Shown here: positions 44,226 through 54,424 of the stretch, piece after piece
Layout: each line of letters starts with the position of its first letter
How positions within the stretch are numbered: position 1 is the first letter of the stretch
DNA from: Lotus japonicus
Taxonomy: Eukaryota > Streptophyta > Magnoliopsida > Fabales > Fabaceae
Reading direction: 5' to 3'
DNA: 64,000 nt
Assembly (NCBI RefSeq): GCF_012489685.1
Contig: NC_080043.1
Coordinates: 33,313,987 to 33,377,986, forward strand
The notes under the pieces: generated by a model
What the model was told of the DNA's origin: nothing
Databases searched by the model: none
What the model saw: only the letters and a program-made list of their open reading frames with translations
Made by a program: the position numbers and the translations under genes

Positions 44226-45983
44226 TCAACTGTAATAGTAACGGAGATGTTGTGCCTTCCAAGCCCTTGGGACCCTTCGTCCAGATAATTCCTCCAAATG
44301 ATACGCCCCTTGACCAAGCTCTCGCAGAATCCTGTAAGGTCCTTCCCAATTAGGTGATAACTTCGAATCATCAGGTCCCTTTGCCTTTCTACGCAGCACC
44401 AAATCACCCACTTTCATTTGCCTCGGAACCACTCTGGAATTGTATCGCCTTTCCGACCTCTGTTTTACCATTGCTTGCCTCAGGCGAACTTCTGCTTGCG
44501 TTTTCTCTGCCAAATTGAGATCAACCAATCTATTCATGTCGTTCTGGTCTTCATTATAAGTCGCCACCCTGAAAGTTACATCTTGCAATTCTGCTGGGAT
44601 CATAGCATCTACCCCGTAAGTCAACTTGAAAGGTGATTCGCCAGTAGTTGATTGTGGAGTAGTATTGTACGCCCAAATTACCGTGATCAACTCTTCAGCC
44701 CACAATCCTTTAGCTTCGCCTAGCCGCTTCCTAATTCCATTGAGAATGACTTTATTCGCTGACTCTACTTGACCATTTGTCTGAGGGTGCTCGACTGAGG
44801 CGAAGCGCATTTCAATTCCCATTTCTGCACAAAAATTCTTCACACTCCTGTTAGTAAACTGTGTTCCATTGTCTGAGACGATAGTTGCTGGCACGCCAAA
44901 CCTGCAAACCAATTTTCTCCAATAAAACTTTCTGACTTTTTCTGCTGTTATCTTCGCCATTGATTCCGCCTCAATCCACTTAGTGAAGTAGTCTACCGCA
45001 ACCAAAATAAATCTAATCCGAGAACCTGCTGGAGTAAACGGTCCCAGAATATCCACTCCCCACATTGCAAATGGCCACGATGAACTCATTGAACTAAGAG
45101 TTTCAGGTGGCGCCCTATGTAAATCTGCATAAATTTGACATTTTTCACACTTTTTCACATATTCCATACAGTCCCCTCTTAAAGTTGGCCAATAGAACCC
45201 TACTCTGAGCACTTTCGCCACCAAAGATCTGCCTCCCACATGACTTGCACACACACCTTCATGAACTTCAAACATGATTCTTTCCACCTCATCTTTAGAA
45301 ACACATCTCAATAATGGCACTCCAATCCCTCTTCTGTACAATTGATCGCCCAGCAATGTGTAACGACTTGCCTCGCGAACTTGATCTTTAGAAAATGTCA
45401 GCACGTCAGAGCCTTCTGCTTCCAAACACTTTTTGATGCGCCCAATCCAATCTGAATCTGCTACAGTCAACACCATCATTGTCTCGTCCTCTTCGATACT
45501 TGGGCTGTTTAAAACCTCCTGGATGACGGACTTATTGTTCCCCGGCTTCTTGGTGCTTGCTAACTTTGACACAATATCCGCCCTTGTATTTTCTTCCCTC
45601 GGAACATAATTGACCTTCACTGTGCCTATCTGCTTTATCAATCCTTGAGCTTTCAGTAAATACTTAGCCAGCTGTGCGTCCCTCGCCTGATATTCACCCT
45701 GAATTTGCCTGGAAACTATTTGAGAATCTGTCTTAATCATTATGCTCTTGACCCCCATCTCGATCGCCAACTTCAAACCTGCAATTATAGCTTCGTACTC
45801 TGCCTGATTATTACTTACTTTGAAGTCAAACTTGAGTGACTGCTCGACTGTCACGCCACCTGGTCCTTCTAGGATTATTCCGGCTCCACTTCCCTTGACA
45901 TTGGATGAACCATCCACAGACAAACTCCATTCTCCAATTTCCATAGTTTTCTCACTGGAAGACATTTCATTGACAAAATCCAC
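44226..45983 (-). CDS. pol: Archaeal-type RNase H and integrase part of the Tat polyprotein
   Basis: 585 residues. The N-terminal 15-140 is a second, archaeal-type RNase H ('WSLSVDGSSN', D24; 'NNQAEYEAIIAGL', E62/E64 region; 'KTDSQIV', D86; 'NTRADIVSKLAS', D136), the Tat hallmark. Integrase follows: an HHCC zinc finger (H241, H248, C279, C282), then the catalytic core with D311 ('WGVDILGPF'), D371 ('VSDNGTQF') and E407 ('NGQVESANK'), i.e. D-x59-D-x35-E. The C-terminal part ends 'WEGPYRILRELGQGAYHLEE'. It inserts cDNA into the genome. All catalytic residues are present. It is out of frame with the upstream reverse-transcriptase segment because of a frameshift near 46010. Confidence 0.93.
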   Translation of the reverse strand: MDFVNEMSSSEKTMEIGEWSLSVDGSSNVKGSGAGIILEGPGGVTVEQSLKFDFKVSNNQAEYEAIIAGLKLAIEMGVKSIMIKTDSQIVSRQIQGEYQARDAQLAKYLLKAQGLIKQIGTVKVNYVPREENTRADIVSKLASTKKPGNNKSVIQEVLNSPSIEEDETMMVLTVADSDWIGRIKKCLEAEGSDVLTFSKDQVREASRYTLLGDQLYRRGIGVPLLRCVSKDEVERIMFEVHEGVCASHVGGRSLVAKVLRVGFYWPTLRGDCMEYVKKCEKCQIYADLHRAPPETLSSMSSSWPFAMWGVDILGPFTPAGSRIRFILVAVDYFTKWIEAESMAKITAEKVRKFYWRKLVCRFGVPATIVSDNGTQFTNRSVKNFCAEMGIEMRFASVEHPQTNGQVESANKVILNGIRKRLGEAKGLWAEELITVIWAYNTTPQSTTGESPFKLTYGVDAMIPAELQDVTFRVATYNEDQNDMNRLVDLNLAEKTQAEVRLRQAMVKQRSERRYNSRVVPRQMKVGDLVLRRKAKGPDDSKLSPNWEGPYRILRELGQGAYHLEELSGRRVPRAWKAQHLRYYYS

Positions 45984-46048
45984 AAATACCTGTGCTTTAA
46001 CCAGACCTTTCCTGTCAAAGTGATTTCAAATTCTGACAACTCAACAGC

Positions 46049-48733
46049 CTAGGAAACCATTCTTCCAGCCAGATCAGACTTTTGTAAAACTTGGCGAAGT
46101 GGCAAGTCAGTTTTTACCACAATTGGAAAGCCTTGAAAATAAAGTCTTAATTTCCTGGCGGATATAATTAAAGCTAATGCAGCCTTTTCAATTTTCTGGT
46201 ATCTAACCTCGGCTCCTTGAAGAGCATGACTCACAAAATATATGATCCTCATATCATCTTTATTCTCTTGCAACAAAACTGAACTAACTGCATTATCAGA
46301 TATGGAAATAAACATTGACAATGAAATACCTGGAATTGGTTTGGCTAAAATTGGTGGGCTGGACAAATGATCCTTCAAACTTTTGAACGCCCTTTCACAT
46401 TCTTCAGTCCACTGAAAAGTTTTGTTCTTCCTTAAACATTGAAAGAATGGTGCTGATTTTTCCCCAGAACACGGAAGAAACCTGGACAAAGCTGCTATCC
46501 TTCCTGTTAATTTTTGCACATCTTTAACTGAGGTTGGACTCTGCATATCAAGTATCGCCTTACACTTATCAGGATTCGCCTCAATTCCTCTCTTGGTGAT
46601 CATGAAGCCCAAAAACTTTCCACTTTGAATTCCAAACGAACATTTTTCTGGGTTAAGTCTCATGTTATGCTTTCTTAGCTCGCCAAACGCCTCTTCGAGA
46701 TCAGAACAGTGTGCCATCATTTCCTCTGACTTGACCACCATGTCATCTACATAAATCTCCATGTTCCGCCCCACCTGCTTGTCAAACATCTTATCCATCA
46801 ACCTTTGGTATGTTGCTTCCGCATTCTTCAGCCCAAACGGCATAGTCTGATAACAATAATTCGCCTGATTTGTCATAAAAGCTGTCTTCTCTTCGTCTGG
46901 CTGATACATTCTTATCTGATGATACCCTGAATATGCATCCATGAGGCTAAGCATTCCGAATCCAGACGCCCTATCCACAAGCTTATTAATATTCGGTAAA
47001 GGATAAGAATCCTTAGGACAATGCTTGTTCAAATCTGTATAATCTGTGCACATGCGCCACTTTCCATTAGCCTTCTTCACCATTACTACATTCGCCAACC
47101 ATGTCGGATACTTAACCTCCCTAATGAATCTAGCTTCCAGTAACTTGTTGGTTTCCACCTTCACTGCCTCTGCCTTTTCCTCGCCCATCTTTCTTTTGAA
47201 TTGAACAATAGGTTTCGCCCCAGGATTTAAAGCCAATTTGTGACAGATAAATTTCGGATCGATTCCTGGTAGATCCTTTGCACTCCATGCAAATAAATCC
47301 ATATTCTCAGATAACAACTTTACCAACCTGTTCTCTTGACTTGTAGTTAAATTGACACCAACTTTCAAATTTCGCTCACCAATCTGGATCGCCTTAGTTT
47401 CCTCCTCTGATGTCATCTTGTGCTCAATGAATCCATCACGAGGATCCAAACTAATGTCTGTCTGATCTACAGTCACCTCATATACTCGATGCCCCTCTTT
47501 CACTGCCTTCTTTCCCATATGCCCATACTGCTTGAAACTTTCTGAATAACACTTTCTGGCAACCATTTGGTCAGCCTTTAAAACTCCAACTCCTCCTTTG
47601 CTCAACGGATACTTAGCTGTTAAATGTCGTGTAGAAATGATCGCCCCCAATCTGTTTAATGATGGCCTCCCAATGAGTACATTATACGGCGAAGTACATT
47701 TTACTACCAGAAACTTAATAGCAAATGTCTCCGCATTTTTCCCTTCTCCAAAGAAAGTCTTCAGCTCCACATACCCTCGAACAAATACTTTTTCTCCAGA
47801 AAAACCCACCAAAGAGCCATCATAAGGCAACAAGTCAGATTCATTTAGCCCCAACTTTTCAAAAGCATCACCATAAATCAAATCCGCCGAGCTTCCTTGA
47901 TCCAGAAGTACCCTCTCAATTTCGTAATCAGCAATTCTCAGCATTACAACAATTGGATCGTCTTCATGAGGTTGAACTCCCTCAAAATCTCGCACAGTAA
48001 AAGTTATATCGGGTTGATTGGTTGCCCAACTTCCCCAATCGTTAGAATAAACAGCATTAATGGAATGGACGTACCTCTTACGAGCTGAATTAGTCATTCC
48101 TCCACCGCGGAATCCACCGAAAATAGAATGAATCCGCCCCTTCGCTTTCCCTTTTGATTGTCTGTTTTGTCCATCACTCTCAATCTCTTTTCCGTCTTCG
48201 GTTCGCCTTGTTGAAGTTCCTGCTTCATCTGAATTGCTTCGTCCTTCAAGCTGTTTCATACACCCAGCCTTTACCAATTTATCGATCTCCTTCTTCAGAG
48301 TAAAACAATCATCAATATTATGTCCCGAGATCCTATGATATTCACACCACTTCTTCTTATCCACATAACCCGTTGACGGCTTTGGCTTCCGCGGAAAACG
48401 GATAACGTTCGCCTCCAGACACGTGTGTAAAGCTTCAGTCAAATTAACCGCCAAAGGCACTGCACGATCATTTTGATTCCGGGTCCACGTCATTGAATGT
48501 CCAGGCCCACGCACCCCATACGGCTGAGCACGATTTTTGAAATTAGAACGGTTATCAAATCGACCGTCATAACGGTGGCGATTGTTATACCCCGCGTTGC
48601 CACGTTCAGTCCACCCCTTTGAATATTGATCCGCAACCGCTCCCTTCTTCGCCTCAAACTGCTGTTTCTGCCCTGTAACCGCTGCATTTGGGCGGTTGTT
48701 TTTGATCTGATCGCTTTGCTCCTCTTTGATGTA
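46049..48733 (-). CDS. pol: Gag C-terminus, protease, reverse transcriptase and RNase H of the Tat polyprotein
   Basis: Frame continuous with gag except for one TGA at 48734-48736. Numbering from the methionine at 48514: a zinc-knuckle-like 'WCEYHRISGHNIDDC' at about 56-70; an aspartic protease with 'RVLLDQGSSADLIY' (catalytic D205); reverse transcriptase with 'KWRMCTDYTDLNKHCPKD', 'MPFGLKNAEATYQRLM' and active-site YVDD near residue 587; then a Ty3-type RNase H ('SISDNAVSSVLLQ', 'SARKLRLYFQGFPIVVKTD'). The frame stops at TAG 46049-46051, still inside the conserved post-RNase H segment, so that stop is a lesion, not the natural end. Copies cDNA from element RNA. Confidence 0.93.
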   Translation of the reverse strand, partial: YIKEEQSDQIKNNRPNAAVTGQKQQFEAKKGAVADQYSKGWTERGNAGYNNRHRYDGRFDNRSNFKNRAQPYGVRGPGHSMTWTRNQNDRAVPLAVNLTEALHTCLEANVIRFPRKPKPSTGYVDKKKWCEYHRISGHNIDDCFTLKKEIDKLVKAGCMKQLEGRSNSDEAGTSTRRTEDGKEIESDGQNRQSKGKAKGRIHSIFGGFRGGGMTNSARKRYVHSINAVYSNDWGSWATNQPDITFTVRDFEGVQPHEDDPIVVMLRIADYEIERVLLDQGSSADLIYGDAFEKLGLNESDLLPYDGSLVGFSGEKVFVRGYVELKTFFGEGKNAETFAIKFLVVKCTSPYNVLIGRPSLNRLGAIISTRHLTAKYPLSKGGVGVLKADQMVARKCYSESFKQYGHMGKKAVKEGHRVYEVTVDQTDISLDPRDGFIEHKMTSEEETKAIQIGERNLKVGVNLTTSQENRLVKLLSENMDLFAWSAKDLPGIDPKFICHKLALNPGAKPIVQFKRKMGEEKAEAVKVETNKLLEARFIREVKYPTWLANVVMVKKANGKWRMCTDYTDLNKHCPKDSYPLPNINKLVDRASGFGMLSLMDAYSGYHQIRMYQPDEEKTAFMTNQANYCYQTMPFGLKNAEATYQRLMDKMFDKQVGRNMEIYVDDMVVKSEEMMAHCSDLEEAFGELRKHNMRLNPEKCSFGIQSGKFLGFMITKRGIEANPDKCKAILDMQSPTSVKDVQKLTGRIAALSRFLPCSGEKSAPFFQCLRKNKTFQWTEECERAFKSLKDHLSSPPILAKPIPGISLSMFISISDNAVSSVLLQENKDDMRIIYFVSHALQGAEVRYQKIEKAALALIISARKLRLYFQGFPIVVKTDLPLRQVLQKSDLAGRMVS

Positions 48734-49444
48734 TCATTGCACCCTTTCGCGTAAATGCGCCATTGTCTCCACAGGTTTTCTACTTAAATTGCTGTTTAAG
48801 CCACCCGGCTTCAAACCCAATTCAAAAGCTGCAATGCAAATTTTCGGCATTTTATCCTCCAAATGAACAGATAATTGATTGAAACGCCCCATGTAAGACT
48901 GCAAAGTCTCATTTGGTCCTTGACGAACATTGAATAATGTCGCCGGAGTCACCTTTTGTGCACGACTGGTAGAAAATTGAGACAAGAACTTTGTAGATAA
49001 CTCCGTGAAATTGACAATGGACCTTGAAGGCAAAGTTGTAAACCAAATCATCGCTGACTTCTTGAAAGTTGATGGCAGCATTTTGCACTTCAACGCATCT
49101 GATGCGCCTACAATAACCATTTTTGTGTTAAAATACACTAAATGGTCCTTCGGATCTGAGTCGCCATAATAAGAATCAAGCTTTAACGTCTTCAAATTAT
49201 CTGGGACGGCAATGTTCGCTATTTCCTCTGTGAAAGGTTGAAAGTCCACCACCGTCTCAGCCATTCTTCGATCGCCCTCTCGTAACCCTTGAGTCTGATT
49301 AAGATCAGTAAGTTGATTTTGTAACTGTTGATTATGTTGACGAAGTTCATTGAGATCGTCCATGATCCGCTGAAGAACATCGGGAGGAACATCATTTTGC
49401 TGAACGTGATTCCTCTCTCTGTTCGCCCCGGATCGAGTCACCAT
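48734..49444 (-). CDS. gag: Gag N-terminal part of the Tat polyprotein
   Basis: 236 residues from ATG 49444 (MVTRSGANRERNHVQQ). A helical Gln/Asn-rich segment (residues about 22-50, 'LRQHNQQLQNQLTDLNQ') is followed by a retrotransposon gag core ('YYGDSDPKDHLVYFNTKMVI', 'FKKSAMIWFTTLP', 'QGPNETLQSYMGRFNQLS', residues 95-205). It ends at an in-frame TGA after 'MAHLRERVQ'; the same frame then continues for 821+ residues, so the TGA is most simply a nonsense mutation within one polyprotein. Programmed readthrough at this point is possible but not known for this clade. It lies about 55 bp from the 5' LTR. Confidence 0.9.
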   Translation of the reverse strand: MVTRSGANRERNHVQQNDVPPDVLQRIMDDLNELRQHNQQLQNQLTDLNQTQGLREGDRRMAETVVDFQPFTEEIANIAVPDNLKTLKLDSYYGDSDPKDHLVYFNTKMVIVGASDALKCKMLPSTFKKSAMIWFTTLPSRSIVNFTELSTKFLSQFSTSRAQKVTPATLFNVRQGPNETLQSYMGRFNQLSVHLEDKMPKICIAAFELGLKPGGLNSNLSRKPVETMAHLRERVQ

Positions 49445-49474
49445 CGCGGTGAAAAGCGAAGCCTAGGAAAGTAT

Positions 49475-49499
49475 CCTTCGGCCCCACGGTGGGCGCCAA
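49475..49499 (-). promoter_or_regulatory. Primer-binding site of the Tat element
   Basis: On the minus strand TTGGCGCCCACCGTGGGG directly after the 5' LTR, a TGGCGCC-type site as in other Tat/Athila elements. Confidence 0.8.
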
Positions 49500-49716
49500 T
49501 GTTCCGGTATGGAACCTTAGACTTGGGCTAAACAAACTGAGAGCAAGCGAAGTAAATGAAAACTAATAAATTGCGTGAAATGATAGGTCCCCTGCCGCTT
49601 GGGCGGTGCCTGTTATTTATAGCTTGGATTTTGGTCCGAACGAACCATGGGTTGCCCGGCCCATTAAGTATACAAAATGATCAGCCCAAGTGGCTTGGTA
49701 CGCCCATGTTAGACCA
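49500..49716 (-). repeat. 5' LTR of the Tat element
   Basis: 217 bp. Minus-strand TATA box 'gctataaataaca' at about 49611-49623. Three differences from the other LTR. Confidence 0.95.
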
Positions 49717-49721
49717 CATAC

Positions 49722-50383
49722 CGTTTTAAAATTTTGATGCCCTTGTCCTAGTTTATTGCCAGGTAAAAGAATTGACCTCAATTATATGGTCAATTTCCTG
49801 GTTGCCTGGATTGCTATGCTTGATATTTTCCCATGAAAATATTGACCCTTTTATAATGATTTGACATGGAACACTTGTAAAATGTCCCCAAGCCCTTAAT
49901 TTTAGCTGTTTCACACATATAAAATTAATGTAGGCTTAATAGGAAATTATGGTGTGATAAAAAAATTTCTCCCTATATTTTTTTCTTTTCATATTCTCTA
50001 TCGCTCTCCATTTTTTTATTTGTTTAGCTAATTATACTCCTTTAGAATTAATTCTTTACTGTTTTCTGCACTAATAAACTGTGATGTTAGAAAAAATGTA
50101 ACTAGGTAAGTTGTCAACCCCAAGGGCTATGTTTGTAAAAACATTTTCATAACTTGGAATTGCGTTTTGCTCAATTCCAAGTTATACAATACAATCATAT
50201 AAAAATGTGCTTCCACGTGTTCATGCATTTTTATTTTAGAAATCTTGTTCTCCAATTCCAATGTGAAAAACATAAGAAAACGAAAGGGGTAATGATAGTC
50301 CAAACACTCTCAAGTTACATGCATTAATGGACTATTTTAAAACATTTGCTATTTAGAGGAAATGTTATCATCAAACGTTAAAA
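49722..50383. other. AT-rich intergenic DNA
   Basis: No recognised feature. Confidence 0.5.
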
Positions 50384-50391
50384 GCTTAAAT

Positions 50392-51513
50392 TAGGGATGT
50401 ACATGACCGGGTAGGTTCAATGAACCCGTCTAATTCAATGGTAAAAATGTGGGTTGAATCGATCTAACAGGTCAATCAGACGAATTTTATTGCAATTCAA
50501 TCAACTTCGGATATCGGATATCGAATTTAATAACAATGCACCCAACCCAACCTGAAATCTTTTTTTTTGGTTACAGGAGGAAAAGTAGCAAAAAACAGAA
50601 AAAACTAGCTAACAGCGTCTAAATACAAGCAGTCATAAACGAAAGAAGGTGGTCTCCCCCAAATTTGGGTCGGTGAACCAATTTTCCCCGCCTCCCGAGC
50701 TAATCCATCTGCTGTATTATTCTTCTCCCGCTGGACATGCAAGATATGAATGCTCTGGAACCTCCCCAACATGCTCCGAATCCGATCTATGCTATCCAAG
50801 TCTCCATAAATTACATACCCTACTAGTAGGTGGATATATATTAAATAATATATTATAATTATATGATTGGATTTCGGGTTCGGTTGGGTGGATTATTATG
50901 GAATCCGAAATCCGATCCAAAGATGATTGGATCGTAATAAAATCCATCCGATAGATACGTTTGCCTAATCCAACCCGCATTTTTATCATTGAATCGGATT
51001 GGGTTGGATGGTTTCATTGGGTTGACTCGGCCCATGTGCACCCCTAGTTTCACTTTCACTTTTCACATTCTTCGTTTCAATTTTATTTGGTATGTCGAAG
51101 AATGAAGACATTTAAATTCTAAGTGTCATGCCATTGTCATATTGATTAACTTGATTTCACTGTCGTAGTTGTTTTTCATGGTATTTAGCTATATGTCATG
51201 TATGACATGTAATACTATTTCATGCTATTTAGTAAAATGTTCAGTGTCTTTTTTATGCTATATTTGATAGTATGATAGATTTACCAATTTTTTCTAATTT
51301 TTTCTGAAGTTTTAATATTTTGTTCAATATTTCAAATTTATTATTATTTTAATATAGCGATCCAATCAACCCATCCAAACCAACCCGAAGATCGTCGGAT
51401 TGGGTTGGTTCGAGCCCGAAGGTGAAAATTCGTAGAATCCAACACAAAGTTTTGATTTGTTCGAATCTTGATTAGTCTAAAAATCCATCCAACTCAACCC
51501 ATGTGCACTCTTA
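50392..51513. mobile_element. hAT-like non-autonomous element with 'aacccaacccaa'-type ends
   Basis: The left end TAGGGATGTACATGACCGGG and the inverted right end TAAGAGTGCACATGGGTTGA are imperfect TIRs. Flanks GCTTAAAT (50384-50391) and GTTTAAAT (51514-51521) match 7 of 8. Interior is rich in 'ggattgggttgg' words. A second inverted end-like sequence at about 51030-51052 (ccatgtgcacccct) suggests a composite or an earlier element. It contains a LINE fragment at 50563-50815. Confidence 0.6.
50563..50815 (-). pseudogene. LINE 3' fragment encoding an RNase H C-terminus
   Basis: The minus-strand frame at 50605-50799 has 'FQSIHILHVQREKNNTADGLAREA', the typical C-terminal end of plant LINE ORF2 RNase H (conserved 'H V x R E x N x x A D x L A'). 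After the stop comes a short trailer and a poly-A tail (T9 at 50561-50570 on the plus strand). Strongly 5'-truncated. Not closely related in sequence to the LINE at 52445-54428. Confidence 0.75.
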
Positions 51514-51521
51514 GTTTAAAT

Positions 51522-52273
51522 ATTGTTGGGTCTTTCATTCTTGGAAGTGAAAGCAATCATAGAATTATTTCCTTCGCACGGCAAAATAACTAGCAATATA
51601 ATTTCAAAAAAAAAAAACTAGCAATATTGGAGCTAATAGTGAAAGCCCATCTATTGGATAGTCCATCTAAGAAAGGTCATTGTTTTGCTAAGAGTTCAAA
51701 CACAATATGCTCAATAATATTTATATTAACATCTTGCTGTATTTGTTTTCCGAATATGTTAAATATATATAAGTTTTTTCATTTTGGTCAAGGATTGCTT
51801 TTAATTCAAAGATTAAAGGCTAAAAGCCCAAGAGCACTGGGCCCTTACAATAAGACTAGGTGATAAGTTACTTAAAAAAATATGTACTAGTGTATAAAAA
51901 TGGTTGGCATTGTCCGGGGTAATTGGGCCTCCTACAAGAAAATTTGGGCCACTTTCATTTGAACGGACAAAGTTTAACTTTCGTTTATGACAAAAAGTTA
52001 TAAAATTTTGTTCTCTTACATTTCTTATTTAGTTTGACTATACATGTATTATCCTTCATGGAAACAATTCTATTTAATCTGGAAATATTCACGTCTTGCT
52101 GAGCCTAGTTCTCACAACTGAACAAACTCTTCCATTTCAGCCTCCACATCAAATAATATTATTACTTAGACAAGAACGGACGTAGCAAAGAAATTACATG
52201 GAGCTACTTCCCCACAAATCCTTGTCTCCATGCTGCTGAGCATGACAATTAAATTTGATCAAATACAACTGAC
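51522..52273. other. Intergenic DNA containing a tail-only retroposition footprint
   Basis: At 51588-51627 the 12-bp AACTAGCAATAT is duplicated around a 16-bp insert 'aatttcaaaaaaaaaa' (51600-51615). This is a target duplication flanking little more than a poly-A tail. The rest is featureless AT-rich DNA. Confidence 0.6.
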
Positions 52274-52293
52274 TACTTAACACGAGTGCTAAG

Positions 52294-52425
52294 TTTTTTT
52301 TTTTGAATTTCAGTACTTCATTGATTAAGAAAAAGCTGCATCTACAAATAGAAGATGCTCTATTTCAGTTGGAGGATGATCCCACCATACATGATCATTA
52401 AACTTGAAAGCTATAGAGGCAAGCA
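52294..52425 (-). mobile_element. Short tandem copy of a LINE 3' tail
   Basis: About 130 bp, differing at one internal position from the 3' end of the LINE at 52445-54428 (apart from T-run length), ending 'gaggcaagca'. Flanked by TACTTAACACGAGTGCTAAG (52274-52293) and TACTTAACACGAGTGCTATG (52426-52445), so it has its own target duplication of about 20 bp. Confidence 0.85.
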
Positions 52426-52473
52426 TACTTAACACGAGTGCTATGTTTTTTTTGAATTTCAGTACTTCATTGA

Positions 52474-54424
52474 TTAAGAAAAAGCTGCATCTACAAATAG
52501 AAGATGCTCTATTTCAGTTGGAGGATGATCCCACCATACATGATTATTAAACTTGAAAGCTATAGAGGCAAGCATGTGGGCTGGGGAATTAGCATTACGC
52601 TTTACATGGGAGAAGGAGATGTAATTAAAATCCTTTGCTAAAGCATGGCCGTCTTGGATGATATTCTAAATAGTCCAAGCACTTGAATCGGTTCTCATTG
52701 CTCTAATGACAGAAAGAGAGTCAGATTCAAATATCACACTATCCATTCCTTGTTCTCTCGCCTGTAGCATACACCAACGCAGGGCTAATGCTTCAGCAAC
52801 TAGGGGATCCATGCGTTGATCTTCCTCGTGCGTGCCAACCACTAGCATCGTCCCAGAGTGGGATCGGGCAACAAAACCGAAGCCCGTGGAATTTGCTCCT
52901 GACCAACCTGCATCCACGTTAACTTTGATTTTTCCTGCCGCAGGTGCTTTCCAAGCAACTTCTGGTTTCGTTCTTTCTTCAGAGTTTCGAGTGTCTTGTG
53001 CTTGTAGCCAGTCTTTCAGGTTGTTCATGGCTGTATTCATACAGGTGACTGGGTCAGGTCTTAGATCATTGAAAATTATGTCGTTTCTGGCTTTCCAAAT
53101 GGCCCAAATGCCTTGGAAAATTAGAGTTGTAATGTCCCGGGTAATGTTTCATCCACACCTCTCTTTTGAGGTGGAGAGGTGGAATGATGAGAGAGATAGG
53201 AAGAAAAGAAAAAGTAAGAGAGAGAAAATATGAGATGTGATAGATGATAAGATGAGAGAGATAGAAATAAAAAGAGGTGGAAATGAAGTGTTTAAAAAAT
53301 GAGGTATGTATATATCATTACTCGTAATGTCCCCAGTTTGTGTCAAGCAAATTTCTTTTAGCCACTCTATAAACTCAGAGTTCACCATGTCAATACGAAC
53401 CCCCAGAAGGTGATAAAACCATGCTGCCCTTGCCCACCTGCAATGCATGAACAGGTGATCCTGAGTTTCTAGTACATCTAGACCACACATCAAGCAAGTT
53501 TCAGCAGTTTGGATACCTCTTCTAGCAAGATTTGCTTGGCACAGGGTAATGTTGTTCGCGGCTCTGAAAATGAAGTTCTTGAGCTTGCTTGATCTTGAAG
53601 CTTTCCATAGCTTCTTCCATGGAAAATTCATGCTGTTGGAGCCACTTGCTGTTGCTGCAATCTTCTCACTTTGTAGCTAATAGTAGGCTGATTTGACAGA
53701 GAATTCTCCTGATTTGCTCCACCTCCATATTCTTCTATCCTCTACATTCCTCTAGCTTACAGGGATAGCTTTGAATCTTTGATAGCCTTGGCTTCAGCTG
53801 TACATAAGAGGGAATTAATTAAGAAGAAGTTCCATCCACCACCATTCGGTAGTAGGAGGTCAGCAACATTGTTCAGGCCTAGATCAGCATTGATATTAGA
53901 GAGGACCAAGCCACTTCTATCACCCGAGATCCAGGGGTCATTTTGTATGTTGATTTTCAGGTCGTTCCCTACTCTCCATTTAATGCCATCTCTAATGAAT
54001 TTAAGGGATCCCCAAATACTCCTCCAAGCGAAGCTTGGTTGGTATCCCAGATTTGCATCAACGAGGTCTTTCCTGGGAAAATATTTGGCCTTCCACACTT
54101 TATATAATAGGGTGTTTTCATTATTTAGGAGTCTCCAAGCTTGTTTAGATAGCAAGGCTTTGTTGAAGTCCTCAAGGTCTCTAAAACCCAAATCTTCTTA
54201 GTTTTTTGGCTTTGATAAATGCTTCCACACTCCCCAGTGAATTTTCCTTTCCTCATTTTTTTGTCTTCACCAGAAGTTAGCAAGTTGCTTTCTATTTTAG
54301 AACAGATGCCACTTGGTATTTTGAAGCAACTCATGACATAGTTGAGAATAGATTGGACCACAGACTTTATGAGAATCTCCTTTCCCGTTTTTGAAAGAGT
54401 TTTTTCCTTCCAACCTTGCATCCT
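52474..54424 (-). pseudogene. LINE ORF2 C-terminal half (reverse transcriptase end, zf-RVT, RNase H)
   Basis: Sense order on the minus strand: a reverse-transcriptase tail ('KTGKEILIKSVVQSILNYVM', about 54390-54320) with frameshifts; 'DLEDFNKALLSKQAWRLL' and 'WRVGNDLKINIQNDPWI' (54190-53900); a zf-RVT zinc-binding domain ('KLKNFIFRAANN', 'CLMCGLDVLETQDHLFMHC', 53631-53330). Then the 185-bp MITE. Then RNase H (52666-53040: 'VNVDAGWSGANSTGFGFVAR', 'EALALRWCMLQA', 'VIFESDSLSVI'), a TAG after 'DSSAWTI', and the end of RNase H in the same frame ('SFSHVKRNANSPAHMLA') to the stop at 52474. Multiple lesions plus 5' truncation make it non-functional. Confidence 0.85.
53139..53323 (-). mobile_element. 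MITE (GAGTAATG family), copy 3, inside the LINE
   Basis: 185 bp, ends GGGTAATG...CATTACTC. Exact 10-bp duplication GTAATGTCCC at 53129-53138 and 53324-53333. It separates the zf-RVT and RNase H coding parts and so postdates the LINE. Confidence 0.93.

Larger units (their letters stand above)
39876..49716 (-). mobile_element. Complete Tat-clade Ty3/gypsy retrotransposon (minus strand) with antisense gene
   Basis: A 9841-bp element with 217-bp LTRs (39876-40092 and 49500-49716; 3 differences) and exact TSD CATAC (39871-39875, 49717-49721). The primer-binding site is beside the right LTR, so the sense strand is minus. Sense order: gag, protease, reverse transcriptase, RNase H, a second archaeal-type RNase H, integrase. 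The second RNase H marks the Tat clade. Between integrase and the 3' LTR lies an extra gene in antisense (41128-43042). The polyprotein carries two in-frame stops and a frameshift, so this copy is not autonomous now. Confidence 0.95.

Noticed and set aside
53149..53323. C-terminal part of a frame joined to the LINE zf-RVT domain
   Set aside because: This stretch is translated MITE sequence; the same translation appears at 62103-62357.
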